A stretch of DNA of 64,000 nucleotides. Source: Fodinibius salinus (GTDB taxonomy: Bacteria > Bacteroidota > Rhodothermia > Balneolales > Balneolaceae). The DNA is taken from assembly GCF_008124865.1 (NCBI RefSeq), contig NZ_VNHY01000001.1, forward strand, positions 868,001 through 932,000. Direction: 5' to 3'. Made by a program: the position numbers and the translations under genes. Shown piece by piece: positions 1-8,984 of this stretch. The first letter of the stretch is position 1, and each line of letters starts with the position of its first letter. The notes beneath the pieces are model-generated. The model ran no database searches and was not told the origin of the DNA. It worked only from the letters and a program-made list of their open reading frames with translations.

Positions 1-2
1 TT

Positions 3-365
3 GCCAAAATGGATGAGCTGGATATCGGGGCTTTGTTGGTGATGGAAGATGATAACCTACAAGGCATTCTCAGTGAGCGTGATTACCGAAGTAAGATTAT
101 TCTAAAAGGCAGACGTTCCAAAAGTACAGCGGTGAGCGATATTATGAGTAATCAGGTATATTGCGTAGAGCCTACTGATTCTGTACAAGACTGTATGTCT
201 ATAATGACTGAAAAGAAAATTAGACATCTGCCGGTTCTCAAAGACGATGAGGTTGCGGGGGTAGTCTCTATTGGAGACTTGGTCAAAAGTATTATTTCCA
301 AACAAAAAGTTGAGATCAACAATCTCCGGGGGTATATACAAGAAGGGGGTACTTATCCCGGCTGA
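3..365 (+). CDS. CBS-domain protein, 5' end outside the window
   Basis: The reading frame is open to the first base, so the N-terminus lies before the window. About 120 residues remain: the end of a first CBS repeat (GILSERDYRSK) and a complete second repeat running from SDIMSNQVYCV to VSIGDLVKSII. A CBS pair (Bateman module) usually binds adenine nucleotides and regulates a partner. No catalytic domain follows, so this is probably one of the stand-alone proteins of about 140 residues; its partner cannot be told. It converges on the response regulator gene at 372-1049 with only six bases between the two stops. Family call is firm, role unknown. Confidence 0.85.
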   Translation, partial: AKMDELDIGALLVMEDDNLQGILSERDYRSKIILKGRRSKSTAVSDIMSNQVYCVEPTDSVQDCMSIMTEKKIRHLPVLKDDEVAGVVSIGDLVKSIISKQKVEINNLRGYIQEGGTYPG

Positions 366-371
366 GCCAAC

Positions 372-1049
372 TTATTGACCGCAGTGCATAATAAACCCCT
401 TTTTGCGTACAGTATCGATATATTCCTTATCAGAGTGATTACGTATTTTTTTCCGCAAATAGCTGATATAAACGTTTATATAATTTGTTTGGGTATCAAA
501 ATGGATATCCCATACATTTACAGCAATCTCTTCTTGCGTAACAATTTGATTTTTATTTTTCAGTAAGTAAACCAACAAATTAAACTCATTGTTTGTCAGA
601 TCTACTTCAGTACCATTAACCCTAAAGATACGCTCTAGCACATCCACCTCCAGCTCCCCGCATGTTAATGTACGATCTTCCAGAAGTCCATTATTGCGTC
701 GCGTTATCGCTTCAATACGTGCCAACAATTCTTCGGTATTAAACGGCTTAGTAATGTAGTCATCGGCCCCCACGCGCAGACATTTAATTTTTACATCTGT
801 TTCCTGCTCTGCAGAAAGTATGAGTACCGGGGTTGTAATATTCTCGTCACGCATTCTTTTACAAACCTCAAAACCGTCACCGTCGGGTAGCCCTAAGTCA
901 AGAACGATAACGTCATATGGATTTTCATAAGCCTGACTTTCACCGCCACTTGCCGTTTCGGCAAGGTCCACATGATTATCATCTTTTTGGAGTACCGTTT
1001 GTACTAACGTACGTACTGACGGATCATCTTCTATGACTAATATGTCCAT
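372..1049 (-). CDS. OmpR/PhoB-family response regulator
   Basis: This 225-residue protein has a receiver domain at about residues 1-115 and an OmpR-type winged-helix DNA-binding domain at about 130-225. The receiver has the acidic pair D8/D9, the phospho-acceptor D51 in VLDLGLPDGDG, S79 at the switch position and K101 in ITKPF. The output domain ends with the usual INVYISYLRKKI recognition region. It should be phosphorylated by a histidine kinase and then bind promoter DNA as a dimer. No kinase gene is next to it in the window, so it is an orphan here and its signal is unknown. Length and domain order are normal for the family. Confidence 0.93.
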   Translation of the reverse strand: MDILVIEDDPSVRTLVQTVLQKDDNHVDLAETASGGESQAYENPYDVIVLDLGLPDGDGFEVCKRMRDENITTPVLILSAEQETDVKIKCLRVGADDYITKPFNTEELLARIEAITRRNNGLLEDRTLTCGELEVDVLERIFRVNGTEVDLTNNEFNLLVYLLKNKNQIVTQEEIAVNVWDIHFDTQTNYINVYISYLRKKIRNHSDKEYIDTVRKKGFIMHCGQ

Positions 1050-1124
1050 ATTTTATTTCTTTTAATTCTTACCCCTAAATAAGTATATATCTTACAAAAT
1101 TTAAAAAATAGCCACATAAAAATA

Positions 1125-1817
1125 TCATTCATTTTGAAGTGACAAAAACCATTTTTTAATCTTTTTTACATACTCAGGCTTTAAACGATGGCCGGAATCA
1201 ATTGTCTGAAACTTAACATTCGCTCCCCACTCTGAAAGCAGATCACAACATCTTTTCTGTGGGTTGCTATCAACACTCTTGTCATTCGCGCCATGCAAGG
1301 CTAATACATTTAACTGTTCGTACTGTTTATCAGCGTCTTCAAATACTTCTGTTTTAATTCGCCCACCAATTACAACTAATTTATTTACAATATTGGGACG
1401 AGACAATCCGAAATAACCGGCCAAATATCCACCCATTGAATATCCCACAATGGCAACTGACTTTGCGTCAATGTCTTTCCTTACTTTGTCAATGATTTCT
1501 TCAATAAATTCTGAAGCAGCTTCGAGAGATTTTAAAAACTGATCTTGTTTCCCGTCATATAAGTACCATGCACGTCCCCAGTCTTCCACCTTTCGTTGTT
1601 TCTTACGATCGTAAATAGGATACGGACCTTGAATAAACAAGTGGTAAGCATCTACAGTAAACATATCATCAACTAAATCTTCAAAGCGCGCTATATTTTG
1701 CTTGAATCCATGTAAGTAAACAATTAACGGTTTAGAGCTATCTTTGCCAGTTTTAATAAGCTTATATGGCACCTCAATGTCGAATGGATGAGTACCAGAA
1801 CATAGAACACTTTTCAT
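1125..1817 (-). CDS. Alpha/beta hydrolase (carboxylesterase/phospholipase-like)
   Basis: This 230-residue cytoplasmic alpha/beta hydrolase has an oxyanion-hole motif LHGF at about 35-38, the nucleophile elbow GYSMGG with S127, an acid candidate D179 in HGANDKS and the catalytic histidine H210 in IDSGHRL. The layout matches the short carboxylesterase/phospholipase family of ester or thioester hydrolases. There is no signal peptide. The substrate cannot be deduced. It stands alone, divergent from bioB across a 304-bp gap. Confidence 0.85.
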   Translation of the reverse strand: MKSVLCSGTHPFDIEVPYKLIKTGKDSSKPLIVYLHGFKQNIARFEDLVDDMFTVDAYHLFIQGPYPIYDRKKQRKVEDWGRAWYLYDGKQDQFLKSLEAASEFIEEIIDKVRKDIDAKSVAIVGYSMGGYLAGYFGLSRPNIVNKLVVIGGRIKTEVFEDADKQYEQLNVLALHGANDKSVDSNPQKRCCDLLSEWGANVKFQTIDSGHRLKPEYVKKIKKWFLSLQNE

Positions 1818-2121
1818 ATCTATTTGATAATAGATCAGTTAATGCCGATAGAGTTTATCCAGATAATTGCAGTATAATATCTTGTCTCTACTAACCTAAT
1901 ATTTTTTTATAAACAAGAACTCCTAAATCTTGCCTAAAACACACGTATTATTTAAATCTCTTTTCAATATAACCAGATTACATCTAATTAATAAAAAGTT
2001 AAAGTTTAAATGATGCAAAAGATGATGGATTTCCATTTAGGTATATTTTCTATTGGTATTTGCCACTCATCACTATTACTTTTGAGCAAATTGAATTATG
2101 GACTGAAGACCCAACTAATTT
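1818..2121. promoter_or_regulatory. Divergent intergenic region upstream of bioB
   Basis: This AT-rich gap separates divergent genes and should hold promoters in both directions. On the + strand, TACTTTTG at 2077-2084 fits the Bacteroidota -7 element TAnnTTTG, with a TTG 21 bases upstream (2053-2055) as a possible -33 element. It lies 37 bases before the bioB ATG. No BirA-type operator or riboswitch is recognised. A 39-codon ORF at 2010-2129 overlaps the bioB start but has no coding support. Confidence 0.35.
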
Positions 2122-3126
2122 ATGGCTGATTTGCGAAATGACTGGACACATAATGAAATTTCTGAAATCTATAACACTCCACTGATGGAGCTAATCTATC
2201 GTGCGGCAACAGTGCACCGCGAGCACCAAGAAACCGGCGAAGTACAAGTGTGCACCCTTCTTTCTATTAAAACAGGGGGCTGTCCCGAAGATTGCGCCTA
2301 CTGCCCGCAATCGGCCCATCACGATACAGACGTAGAAGCCCAAGACATGCTTGACCGTGATGAAATTATATCTGCTGCGCGCAAGGCAAAAGAAGCCGGC
2401 AGTACCCGATTTTGTATGGGAGCTGCCTGGCGATGTGGAAAAGAAACAAAAGATTTTGATACCGTACTTGATATGGTCAGCGAAATTACTGACATGGATA
2501 TGGAGGTTTGCTGCACCCTAGGTATGCTTACAGATGAACAAGCCGCTAAACTGAAAGAAGCAGGGCTGTATGCCTACAATCATAATCTTGACAGCGGTGA
2601 AGATTTTTATAACCGCATTATTTCCACCCGTAAATATCAAGATCGACTGGACACTATAGAGAAAGTCCGGGAAAATGATATTAGTGTTTGCTCCGGTGGA
2701 ATTATTGGAATGGGCGAAACTGATAACGACCGTATTGAGTTGATTCACAATCTTGCGACCATGCCCGAACATCCCGAATCAGTTCCTGTTAATGCCCTTA
2801 TTGCTGTAGAAGGCACCCCGCTGGAAGATCAGCCCAAAGTTCCTTGGTACGATATGGCCCGGATGATTGCCACAGCCCGCATAACCATGCCTGATTCAAT
2901 GGTTCGACTATCAGCAGGACGTGTAGATATGAGTATGGAAGAACAAGCGCTTTGTTTTATGGCGGGTGCAAACTCTATTTTTACTGGCGAAAAACTGCTT
3001 ACTACCGACAATAATGAGTTGGAAGAAGATATGAAAATGTTTGACATCCTGGGACTATCCGCCCGAGAAGCATTTAAGGATGCCAAGGACAAGCATGTCC
3101 CCAAAGGAGCTGAAGCTGCTGAATAA
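2122..3126 (+). CDS. bioB: Biotin synthase
   Basis: BioB is the radical-SAM enzyme that inserts sulfur into dethiobiotin, the last step of biotin synthesis. The 334-residue product has the 4Fe-4S/SAM motif CxxxCxxC as C54-C58-C61 in GGCPEDCAYCPQS. It also has the family signatures RFCMGAAWR and YNHNLDS, and the arginine-containing RLSAGR that helps bind the auxiliary 2Fe-2S cluster. Length is normal. The gene is monocistronic: a terminator follows directly, and no other bio genes are nearby. ATG 2122 gives an N-terminus of ordinary length for the family. Confidence 0.97.
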   Translation: MADLRNDWTHNEISEIYNTPLMELIYRAATVHREHQETGEVQVCTLLSIKTGGCPEDCAYCPQSAHHDTDVEAQDMLDRDEIISAARKAKEAGSTRFCMGAAWRCGKETKDFDTVLDMVSEITDMDMEVCCTLGMLTDEQAAKLKEAGLYAYNHNLDSGEDFYNRIISTRKYQDRLDTIEKVRENDISVCSGGIIGMGETDNDRIELIHNLATMPEHPESVPVNALIAVEGTPLEDQPKVPWYDMARMIATARITMPDSMVRLSAGRVDMSMEEQALCFMAGANSIFTGEKLLTTDNNELEEDMKMFDILGLSAREAFKDAKDKHVPKGAEAAE

Positions 3127-3161
3127 ATTTAACTATTATAACAGGTTGCATAATAGTTACC

Positions 3162-3192
3162 AAGCTGCAGGGACTATCCTGCAGCTTTTTTA
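3162..3192 (+). terminator. Rho-independent terminator after bioB
   Basis: A perfect 10-bp stem (AAGCTGCAGG, 3162-3171, with CCTGCAGCTT, 3178-3187) closes a 6-base loop and runs into a T tract. It starts 36 bases after the bioB stop. Confidence 0.85.
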
Positions 3193-3471
3193 TTTACCTT
3201 ATTATTACAAATGTTATCCCATCAATTAATGTTATCAGAACAAAATAAAGGTTAAGAGCTTAACATAGCTTTTAGAAACACCTATTATGTTTGTATTAGG
3301 TAAATAAGAAACGACGATAATCAGTCCTCTTTGCACAAAAACTCAACGTGGGGTTACAAGGAAATAACAGCCAATAGCAAATATAGCCCTAAAATGGTTT
3401 ATTAAGATTAATTAGTTACTTATTGAATCCCTGAACGTGATAATTTAATCAGTTTAAAATAGAACATTGGT

Positions 3472-3930
3472 ATGAAAAAGGCACTTAACCTAGCGGGCTG
3501 GATTTTGATTTGTAGTCTGGCAGGTATATTCGGCGCTCAGTTTGAACCCGGCACATGGTACGAAATGCTGCAAAAACCCGCTTGGACACCTCCCAACTGG
3601 GTATTCCCTGTCGTCTGGCCCATTTTGTATATACTAATGGGTATAGCTGCCTGGATGATGAGGAAGATGAAATCAGTTAGTATTTACGGAACGGAATTCA
3701 CTTGGTTTTTTGTGCAGCTTATTCTCAATGCTCTGTGGTCGTGGATATTTTTCGGTCAACATTTAATAAGTACGGGACTGGCAGAAATACTTCTCCTGTG
3801 GGTTTCAATCATATTTACGGTATTGCTATTTTGGAGTCGAAATCGCACAGCCGGTATCTTGCTTATCCCGTACCTACTCTGGGTGAGTTATGCCTCTGCA
3901 TTAAATCTTGCAATTTGGCAGTTAAATTAA
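3472..3930 (+). CDS. tspO: TspO/MBR family tryptophan-rich sensory protein
   Basis: This 152-residue membrane protein has five predicted transmembrane helices and the family's Trp-rich signature: WTPPNWVFPVVWPILY in the first loop and helix 2, then WSWIFF and the helix-5 pattern LPYLLWVSYASALN (here IPYLLW). TspO proteins bind porphyrins and cholesterol-like ligands and modulate tetrapyrrole and stress responses, including carotenoid expression in Rhodobacter. The lycopene cyclase start lies 10 bases after the stop, so the two are probably one transcript, which supports a link to pigment control. An imperfect palindrome at 3280-3301 upstream could be an operator. Confidence 0.93.
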   Translation: MKKALNLAGWILICSLAGIFGAQFEPGTWYEMLQKPAWTPPNWVFPVVWPILYILMGIAAWMMRKMKSVSIYGTEFTWFFVQLILNALWSWIFFGQHLISTGLAEILLLWVSIIFTVLLFWSRNRTAGILLIPYLLWVSYASALNLAIWQLN

Positions 3931-3940
3931 TCTTAAAAGA

Positions 3941-5146
3941 GTGTCGAAAGCTACTTTGGATCAGCAATATGACTATATCATAGCAGGTGCTGGGGCAGCG
4001 GGCCTTTCACTGGCCTGGAAGATGATCCATTCTCCGTTATCAGATAAAAAAACACTTGTTATTGATAATGAACTGGAGCCCACCAATACCAAAACATGGT
4101 GCTTTTGGGAATCCGGCGCCCCTCCCTTTTCCGATATTATTCACAAAAAATGGACTCATACAAAAATAGGAACCTCCCAAAAGCATTTTTCCCAACCACT
4201 CAATGAATATCCTTACTATTGCATTCGCAAAATAGATTTTCAGCGAAAAATTCATCAGGCAATACGTTCCCATCCCCATTTTACACTAGCAGAAGAACAA
4301 ATCACTACCTTAGAATCTCACTCCGACAGTGCCATACTCCATACTAATGATCATTCTTACCAAGCTGAATATATTTTTCAAAGCTGTTTTCCTCTTCATC
4401 CACAAAAAAAGCAAGCCCCCAAACACCCACTTTGGCAGCACTTTCTGGGCTGGGAGATTACCGTTGAAGAACCACTCTTTGATCCGCAGGTATTTACGCT
4501 CATGGATTTTGACGATAGTTTCTGCGACGGTATCGCCTTTATGTATATTCTACCCTGGTCTGCAACTTCCGCGCTTATAGAATATACCATATTTTCTGAG
4601 CGAGTTGAGGAACAATCGTTTTATGAGGATAAAATTTCTCTTTACCTCAACAATCAGTTCAATCTCCGCCCTATCGACTATCAAATTAATCGCCAGGAAT
4701 TAGGAAAAATTCCAATGCAGGATCTTCTTGCAAAGCCATGGTATAAACCCCGAATCCTAAATATCGGCACCAGTAGCGGTCGCACTAAACCTTCAACCGG
4801 CTATACTTTTCAGCGAATTCAACAACAAACTAAAAACCTTGTCACAAACTTGAATAAAACCGGCACTCCTGATCCACAACCCCCTTCTGCATTTAGGTAT
4901 AAAGCCTACGATCTGTGGCTACTGCATATCATTCATACTAGCCCCCAAAAAGCATTAACTGTATTTAAACAGTTGTTTACTAATAATTCAGCTGATGATC
5001 TTTTCCGTTTTCTGGGAGAGCAATCCACCTTCAGGCAGGATTTAAGCATTATGAGCAGCGTTCCCTATGCACCATTTCTTAAAGCGATTTGGAATACCCG
5101 GAATCGGCTTTGGCAAATTTTTAAGAACTATTTATTACGGAATTGA
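3941..5146 (+). CDS. crtY: Lycopene cyclase (CrtY/CrtL-type flavoprotein)
   Basis: This 401-residue flavoprotein has an N-terminal dinucleotide-binding fold, YDYIIAGAGAAGLSLAW, followed by the conserved WCFWE segment near residue 53 and the internal signature PWSATSALIEYT. Lycopene cyclases of this family convert the psi ends of lycopene to beta rings without net redox change, giving beta- or gamma-carotene. The gene follows tspO by 10 bases and starts with GTG at 3941; no in-frame ATG lies near, and upstream stops exclude a much longer start. No other crt genes are present here, so the rest of the pathway is elsewhere. The pigment end product cannot be named. Confidence 0.88.
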   Translation: MSKATLDQQYDYIIAGAGAAGLSLAWKMIHSPLSDKKTLVIDNELEPTNTKTWCFWESGAPPFSDIIHKKWTHTKIGTSQKHFSQPLNEYPYYCIRKIDFQRKIHQAIRSHPHFTLAEEQITTLESHSDSAILHTNDHSYQAEYIFQSCFPLHPQKKQAPKHPLWQHFLGWEITVEEPLFDPQVFTLMDFDDSFCDGIAFMYILPWSATSALIEYTIFSERVEEQSFYEDKISLYLNNQFNLRPIDYQINRQELGKIPMQDLLAKPWYKPRILNIGTSSGRTKPSTGYTFQRIQQQTKNLVTNLNKTGTPDPQPPSAFRYKAYDLWLLHIIHTSPQKALTVFKQLFTNNSADDLFRFLGEQSTFRQDLSIMSSVPYAPFLKAIWNTRNRLWQIFKNYLLRN

Positions 5147-5213
5147 GCAGAGAATATCACAAAAAGTTATAAAACAACCTTCCCCTGCGGGTGACCAACA
5201 CTCTTAAACGCTA

Positions 5214-6290
5214 TTAATTTGTACTTTCTTCTGTTCCTGGATGATATTCTCTTTTATTACCAAAAATATATCCGTAGGGTCGGAGTATTTCCACTTGGTC
5301 AAAAATACATTTGAGAATTCCCAGAAATGGCACAAAAAGTATCATCCCGGCAATTCCCCAAATTTTACCTCCTACAATCAGTGCAATAAGCGCCATAAAC
5401 GGGTTGATACTAACCCTCGACCCGATCACATTAGGCGTAATAAAATTACCTTCTAAAAACTGTACTACCGCAAATACTGCAACCACTCCCAATGGATTTA
5501 ACAACGAATTCGTGAACAGCAGTGCATAAATAATGGCCGGCAGACTGCCGATTATAATCCCGATGTATGGGATAACGGCAAGGATGGCTGCAAAAATGGC
5601 AAAGAACAATACATGTTTAATGCCGACAATCCATAATCCTATAGCATTAAGGATGGCAAGAAGCGTAATAACGGTAATCATCCCAATAATATAGTTTTGC
5701 GTTACATTCTGGATGCCGTCAATGACCGAATCAATGGCTTCATTTTTGCCATCCCACAACTTGTGCAGGAAGGTGCGGTACATCTTTTTGTAGTACATCA
5801 TAAAGAATACAAAGAACGGTAAGAGTCCCAATGTAGTGAATACATTGGTGGTAGCTCCAAGGGCAGTTGTTACATACTGACCGCTTTTATTAACCACCGT
5901 TTCCAGTCCCCGTTTGAAATAGGCAATTTGACGATCTGGAGAAATATTAAACTGGTTTTCGAAAAACTGAACAATATCACTGCTGACAGCCTGTATTTTT
6001 TGATTGGCCTCCGGCAATTGATCGGCAAATTGCACCAGCTGTATAGAAAGCAGCGATATAATACCTGCTAAAATAATACCCAAAAAGAACATACTGGTGA
6101 TGATGGCTGCAATACGGTTAAATTTATACTGCTGCAGCCAGTTGCTTATGGGTTCTAAAAGCATGGCAAAAAGGGCGGCAAACGCCAAGGGCATCAAAAT
6201 GAACTTGCCATAATAAAGAAGTATAAAAAGCAAGGCTACCCCTCCCAGGATTGCCGGACCCTTTATCCAAAAGGGATACGGTTTATTCAT
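5214..6290 (-). CDS. AI-2E/PerM family permease
   Basis: This 358-residue inner-membrane protein has about eight hydrophobic segments, with the conserved region IPYIGIIIGSLPA and the C-terminal signature SRVSINPFMALIALIVGGKIWGIAG typical of the AI-2E/PerM family. Members have been linked to export of autoinducer-2 or to Na+/H+ antiport, but most have no known substrate. A paralogue is at 30760-31842. The PIG-L gene at 6338-7048 lies 47 bases upstream on the same strand and may be co-transcribed. Confidence 0.9.
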   Translation of the reverse strand: MNKPYPFWIKGPAILGGVALLFILLYYGKFILMPLAFAALFAMLLEPISNWLQQYKFNRIAAIITSMFFLGIILAGIISLLSIQLVQFADQLPEANQKIQAVSSDIVQFFENQFNISPDRQIAYFKRGLETVVNKSGQYVTTALGATTNVFTTLGLLPFFVFFMMYYKKMYRTFLHKLWDGKNEAIDSVIDGIQNVTQNYIIGMITVITLLAILNAIGLWIVGIKHVLFFAIFAAILAVIPYIGIIIGSLPAIIYALLFTNSLLNPLGVVAVFAVVQFLEGNFITPNVIGSRVSINPFMALIALIVGGKIWGIAGMILFVPFLGILKCIFDQVEILRPYGYIFGNKREYHPGTEESTN

Positions 6291-6337
6291 AACTCTTACT
6301 TATACTTTGTAAAGTACTCTGATAATAATTTTCACAT

Positions 6338-7048
6338 TCACGATCCGATTTTATCACCAAGATCTGACAAAGAGGGATCGAAATTTTCCTGAAATATTTC
6401 AAATGGCACCCTCTGCCCTACTTCCTCTTTGACATTGCTGTCTTCAATAACCTGTTGATAAGTTTCGTAGCAATCCAGTGCATCCAGAAACTTTTGATAA
6501 TCTTTTTCATTCGCTTCTATCCAGCAGTCAATCTCTTCTTTATTTGATGAGCTCAGCTGAAATTTACCTTCTCCATCTTCTTCATTATAGTGGGTAAAAA
6601 ATGCCAAGCGCCTGGGATATTCTTTGCCCTCTCTTTTCATATTGCAATATACACTTTTAACCGCAGCGTGGCTCACCAAGTGATCCTCAAAGCCGCTAAT
6701 TCCATGCACGGCATAGGTTATGAGTACATCTGGCTGTATCTCTTCGATATGCTCTTGAATTGGATTTTCAATATCCGCTGGATCCATCTCTTTAAGTCCG
6801 CTGTCTGGCAAGTCAAGTACGGCCATTCCATTCAAATCAAGAACTTCTTGTACACACTGCATCTCCTTAAAGCGAATCTTACCCATTTCTTCTTTACTTA
6901 CCTCCAATCGAAATCGTTGCTTGGTGGCTTCTCCTTTGGTGAGAGTCAATAAAAAAACCTCATCGCCCATGCGACGCTGAGCGGCCATAGCCGGGGCCGG
7001 ACCGAATGATTCATCATCAGGATGGGGAAAAACATATAGAATGCGCAT
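6338..7048 (-). CDS. PIG-L/LmbE-family deacetylase
   Basis: This 236-residue zinc-dependent N-acetyl-sugar deacetylase homologue has the family motif PHPDDES (H9, D11, D12) at the very N-terminus, and a downstream histidine patch HGISGFEDHLVSHAAV that supplies the third metal ligand. There is no signal peptide, so it is cytoplasmic. It differs from BshB1 at 11639-12391, which is the better bacillithiol candidate. BshB2-like or unrelated sugar deacetylation are possible roles. It reads toward the AI-2E permease gene. Confidence 0.87.
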   Translation of the reverse strand: MRILYVFPHPDDESFGPAPAMAAQRRMGDEVFLLTLTKGEATKQRFRLEVSKEEMGKIRFKEMQCVQEVLDLNGMAVLDLPDSGLKEMDPADIENPIQEHIEEIQPDVLITYAVHGISGFEDHLVSHAAVKSVYCNMKREGKEYPRRLAFFTHYNEEDGEGKFQLSSSNKEEIDCWIEANEKDYQKFLDALDCYETYQQVIEDSNVKEEVGQRVPFEIFQENFDPSLSDLGDKIGS

Positions 7049-7100
7049 ATCAGTTATACTAATTCAAATTCAGTGTAATAGTAATCATCTTACCTACAAC

Positions 7101-7125
7101 AAAAAAGCCCCGGTAACCGGGGCTT
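7101..7125 (-). terminator. Rho-independent terminator after the tolC-like gene
   Basis: A 10-bp GC-rich stem (AAGCCCCGGT at 7105-7114 with ACCGGGGCTT at 7116-7125) is followed on the minus strand by six T residues. It lies just downstream of the TolC-family stop codon. Confidence 0.85.
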
Positions 7126-7153
7126 CAAAATTAAGCTGTTGCTATCCTTTTAC

Positions 7154-8491
7154 TTAGTTTAGAGATATATTTTTATCGAGCTTACCAATGTAGTAGTCAA
7201 GCAACTTTTGTTGAAAAATAAGTCGAAACAGCGCTTGAGCCCGATTTGATTGCGCTTCAATATATTGTGCATTCGCATCACTTAATTCAATGAGCGTTCC
7301 TGCACCTACTTTATATCGCTCTTTTTGCGTTTGATATGATCTTTCAGCAGCCTGAAGTGATTTCTCTGATGATTCAAGCTGTTTTATGTATGACTTATAA
7401 TCATTATATGCCTGATTAACTTCCTGCACAATTTGTAATTCGGTGTCACGCAGGTTCAATTTAGCATTTTTGTAGTTGATTTCCTGTGATTGCACATTGG
7501 TTCTTCTATTCAAATTACCAAAAATAGGAATGTTGAGCGAAAGACCTACTGAACGGTTAATATTTTGATCAAAAAACTGATCTTGAAAACCAAACGGCTG
7601 CAATTCTGAATAACTACTTGAAACAGATCCACTTAAACTTAGTGACGGATATAAACTTCCGCGGGTAGCTTTTAGTTGATGCTTTATAGACTTGATACTG
7701 AACTCTTCACTTTTCAAATCTGATCGATTTTTAAGTGCCGTAGTTACCAACTCGTCCAAATCATAACTTGTTGCTTTTACAGACTGTGTATCAATCTCGG
7801 GAGTAGCAAATTCATATTCTTTTCGGGGATCAGTTTGCAGGGTTTGAATCAACTTTAACCGACTGGATTCCAGCGAATTTTCGGAGTTTACTACTGAAAG
7901 CTCATTATTAGCAACGGTGGATTCCTGATTGTAAAGGTCAACCTGAGGACGGGAGCCAACTTCAACCTGCGCTTTAACCTGCTCCAGCGTTTTTCTGGAA
8001 GCTGCCAAATTTTCACGATCAATCTCCAGAATTTTCTTATCTAAAATAAACTGCAGATAGTTGCTGGCTGTGTTAAAGATGATATCCTCGCGAACACGCT
8101 GCAAAGTTTCCTCATTAGACTGCTGGTTGTATTTACTATTCTTAAGTGAATGTAAATTTTCTAACCCACTAAAAACTGGTAAATCCGCACTCAAACTACT
8201 GCGGAAAGAATTGTTTGTTCGAGTTGTTATTCGACCGGTATTTTGATTAAAAGTACGGCCAATATTTTTATTTCCGGATATATTGGCATTCAAAGAAGGT
8301 AGGTAATCAGCCTTTTCACTCAACACCTCCTTTTCGGCGCGAACAACATTGTTTTTGGCTACTTTCAGCTGGTAATTATTTTCCAGAGCAATATCTATAG
8401 CATCTTGCAGCGATATTTTTTTAGCCTCTTGAGCGTATGTGGTCGTTGCCAAACACAGGCTTACAAATAAGAATAGAATTCCTTTGCGCAT
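7154..8491 (-). CDS. TolC-family outer membrane efflux protein
   Basis: This 445-residue protein has a signal peptide (MRKGILFLFVSLCLATTTYAQ) followed by two repeated coiled-coil/beta units, the plan of TolC outer-membrane channels. Recognisable parts are ISLQDAIDIALENNYQL at the start of repeat one and VGAGTLIELSDANAQYIEA near the end of repeat two. TolC channels form trimers that work with an inner-membrane pump and a periplasmic adaptor. No adaptor or pump is next to this gene, so its partner is elsewhere. Inverted repeats lie immediately upstream (8492-8507 and 8522-8537). A strong terminator follows. Confidence 0.93.
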   Translation of the reverse strand: MRKGILFLFVSLCLATTTYAQEAKKISLQDAIDIALENNYQLKVAKNNVVRAEKEVLSEKADYLPSLNANISGNKNIGRTFNQNTGRITTRTNNSFRSSLSADLPVFSGLENLHSLKNSKYNQQSNEETLQRVREDIIFNTASNYLQFILDKKILEIDRENLAASRKTLEQVKAQVEVGSRPQVDLYNQESTVANNELSVVNSENSLESSRLKLIQTLQTDPRKEYEFATPEIDTQSVKATSYDLDELVTTALKNRSDLKSEEFSIKSIKHQLKATRGSLYPSLSLSGSVSSSYSELQPFGFQDQFFDQNINRSVGLSLNIPIFGNLNRRTNVQSQEINYKNAKLNLRDTELQIVQEVNQAYNDYKSYIKQLESSEKSLQAAERSYQTQKERYKVGAGTLIELSDANAQYIEAQSNRAQALFRLIFQQKLLDYYIGKLDKNISLN

Positions 8492-8537
8492 ATCAATAAA
8501 TATTGATTTGTGATTTGTAACTCGTGCAATTACACGA
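8492..8537. promoter_or_regulatory. Inverted repeats upstream of the tolC-like gene
   Basis: Two perfect inverted repeats sit directly before the start codon: ATCAATA-AA-TATTGAT at 8492-8507 and TCGTG-CAATTA-CACGA at 8522-8537. Either could be an operator or part of the leader fold. No regulator gene is adjacent, so this is only a candidate. Confidence 0.3.
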
Positions 8538-8595
8538 ATGTCTATAAGAATTGTTACAGTAAGAAGAGATTTTAAAACCTTAAAAGTAAAATATG

Positions 8596-8979
8596 TTACT
8601 CTTGCTCTTCTTCATCAGATGACGACAAATGTTTATCAGCTTTAGCTTCCAGCAGTTCTTCTACATAATCCGTAGCGTAAGAGATGGCTTTGCGGGTCGC
8701 TAATTTTTTTAACTGTTTTACCAGCGCAGAGCTAAACTCTCCGGGAGATGATTTCTTTGCTGATGAGCGGCTGTCATGTCCCAACAAAAATCCAATTAAT
8801 GTCGCTCCCCCTACGATAGGTAGCGGATGTTTTTGAATTATCGCTTTGGGATCGAGCTTGTTATTTACATTATCCCGGACCTGGTCAATGGAATTATCCA
8901 GCTCCTCTTGTATCTGTCCCAGCTCTTGCTGTAATTCCTGTTTTTTCTTCTCCAGTTCGTCTAATTTGTCTTCAGCCAT
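8596..8979 (-). CDS. Coiled-coil membrane-anchored protein, third gene of DUF883/holin-X operon
   Basis: The 127-residue product has an N-terminal charged coiled coil (LDELEKKKQELQQELGQIQ), then a short hydrophobic glycine-rich segment PLPIVGGATLIGFLLG preceded by KHP, and a polar acidic tail. The KHP-then-glycine-zipper arrangement resembles the DUF883 protein encoded at 9430-9642, so both may insert into the inner membrane the same way. It is the last gene of a tight operon, five bases after the holin-X gene. In Proteobacteria comparable trios (YqjD-YqjE-YqjK) are stress-induced and YqjD associates with ribosomes; a similar role here is inference only. Confidence 0.7.
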   Translation of the reverse strand: MAEDKLDELEKKKQELQQELGQIQEELDNSIDQVRDNVNNKLDPKAIIQKHPLPIVGGATLIGFLLGHDSRSSAKKSSPGEFSSALVKQLKKLATRKAISYATDYVEELLEAKADKHLSSSDEEEQE

Positions 8980-8984
8980 AATAG

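Noticed and set aside
2010-2129. A 39-codon ORF ending inside the bioB start, possible leader peptide
   Set aside because: No ribosome-binding site, no regulatory residues and no attenuator fold are visible; it is probably chance.
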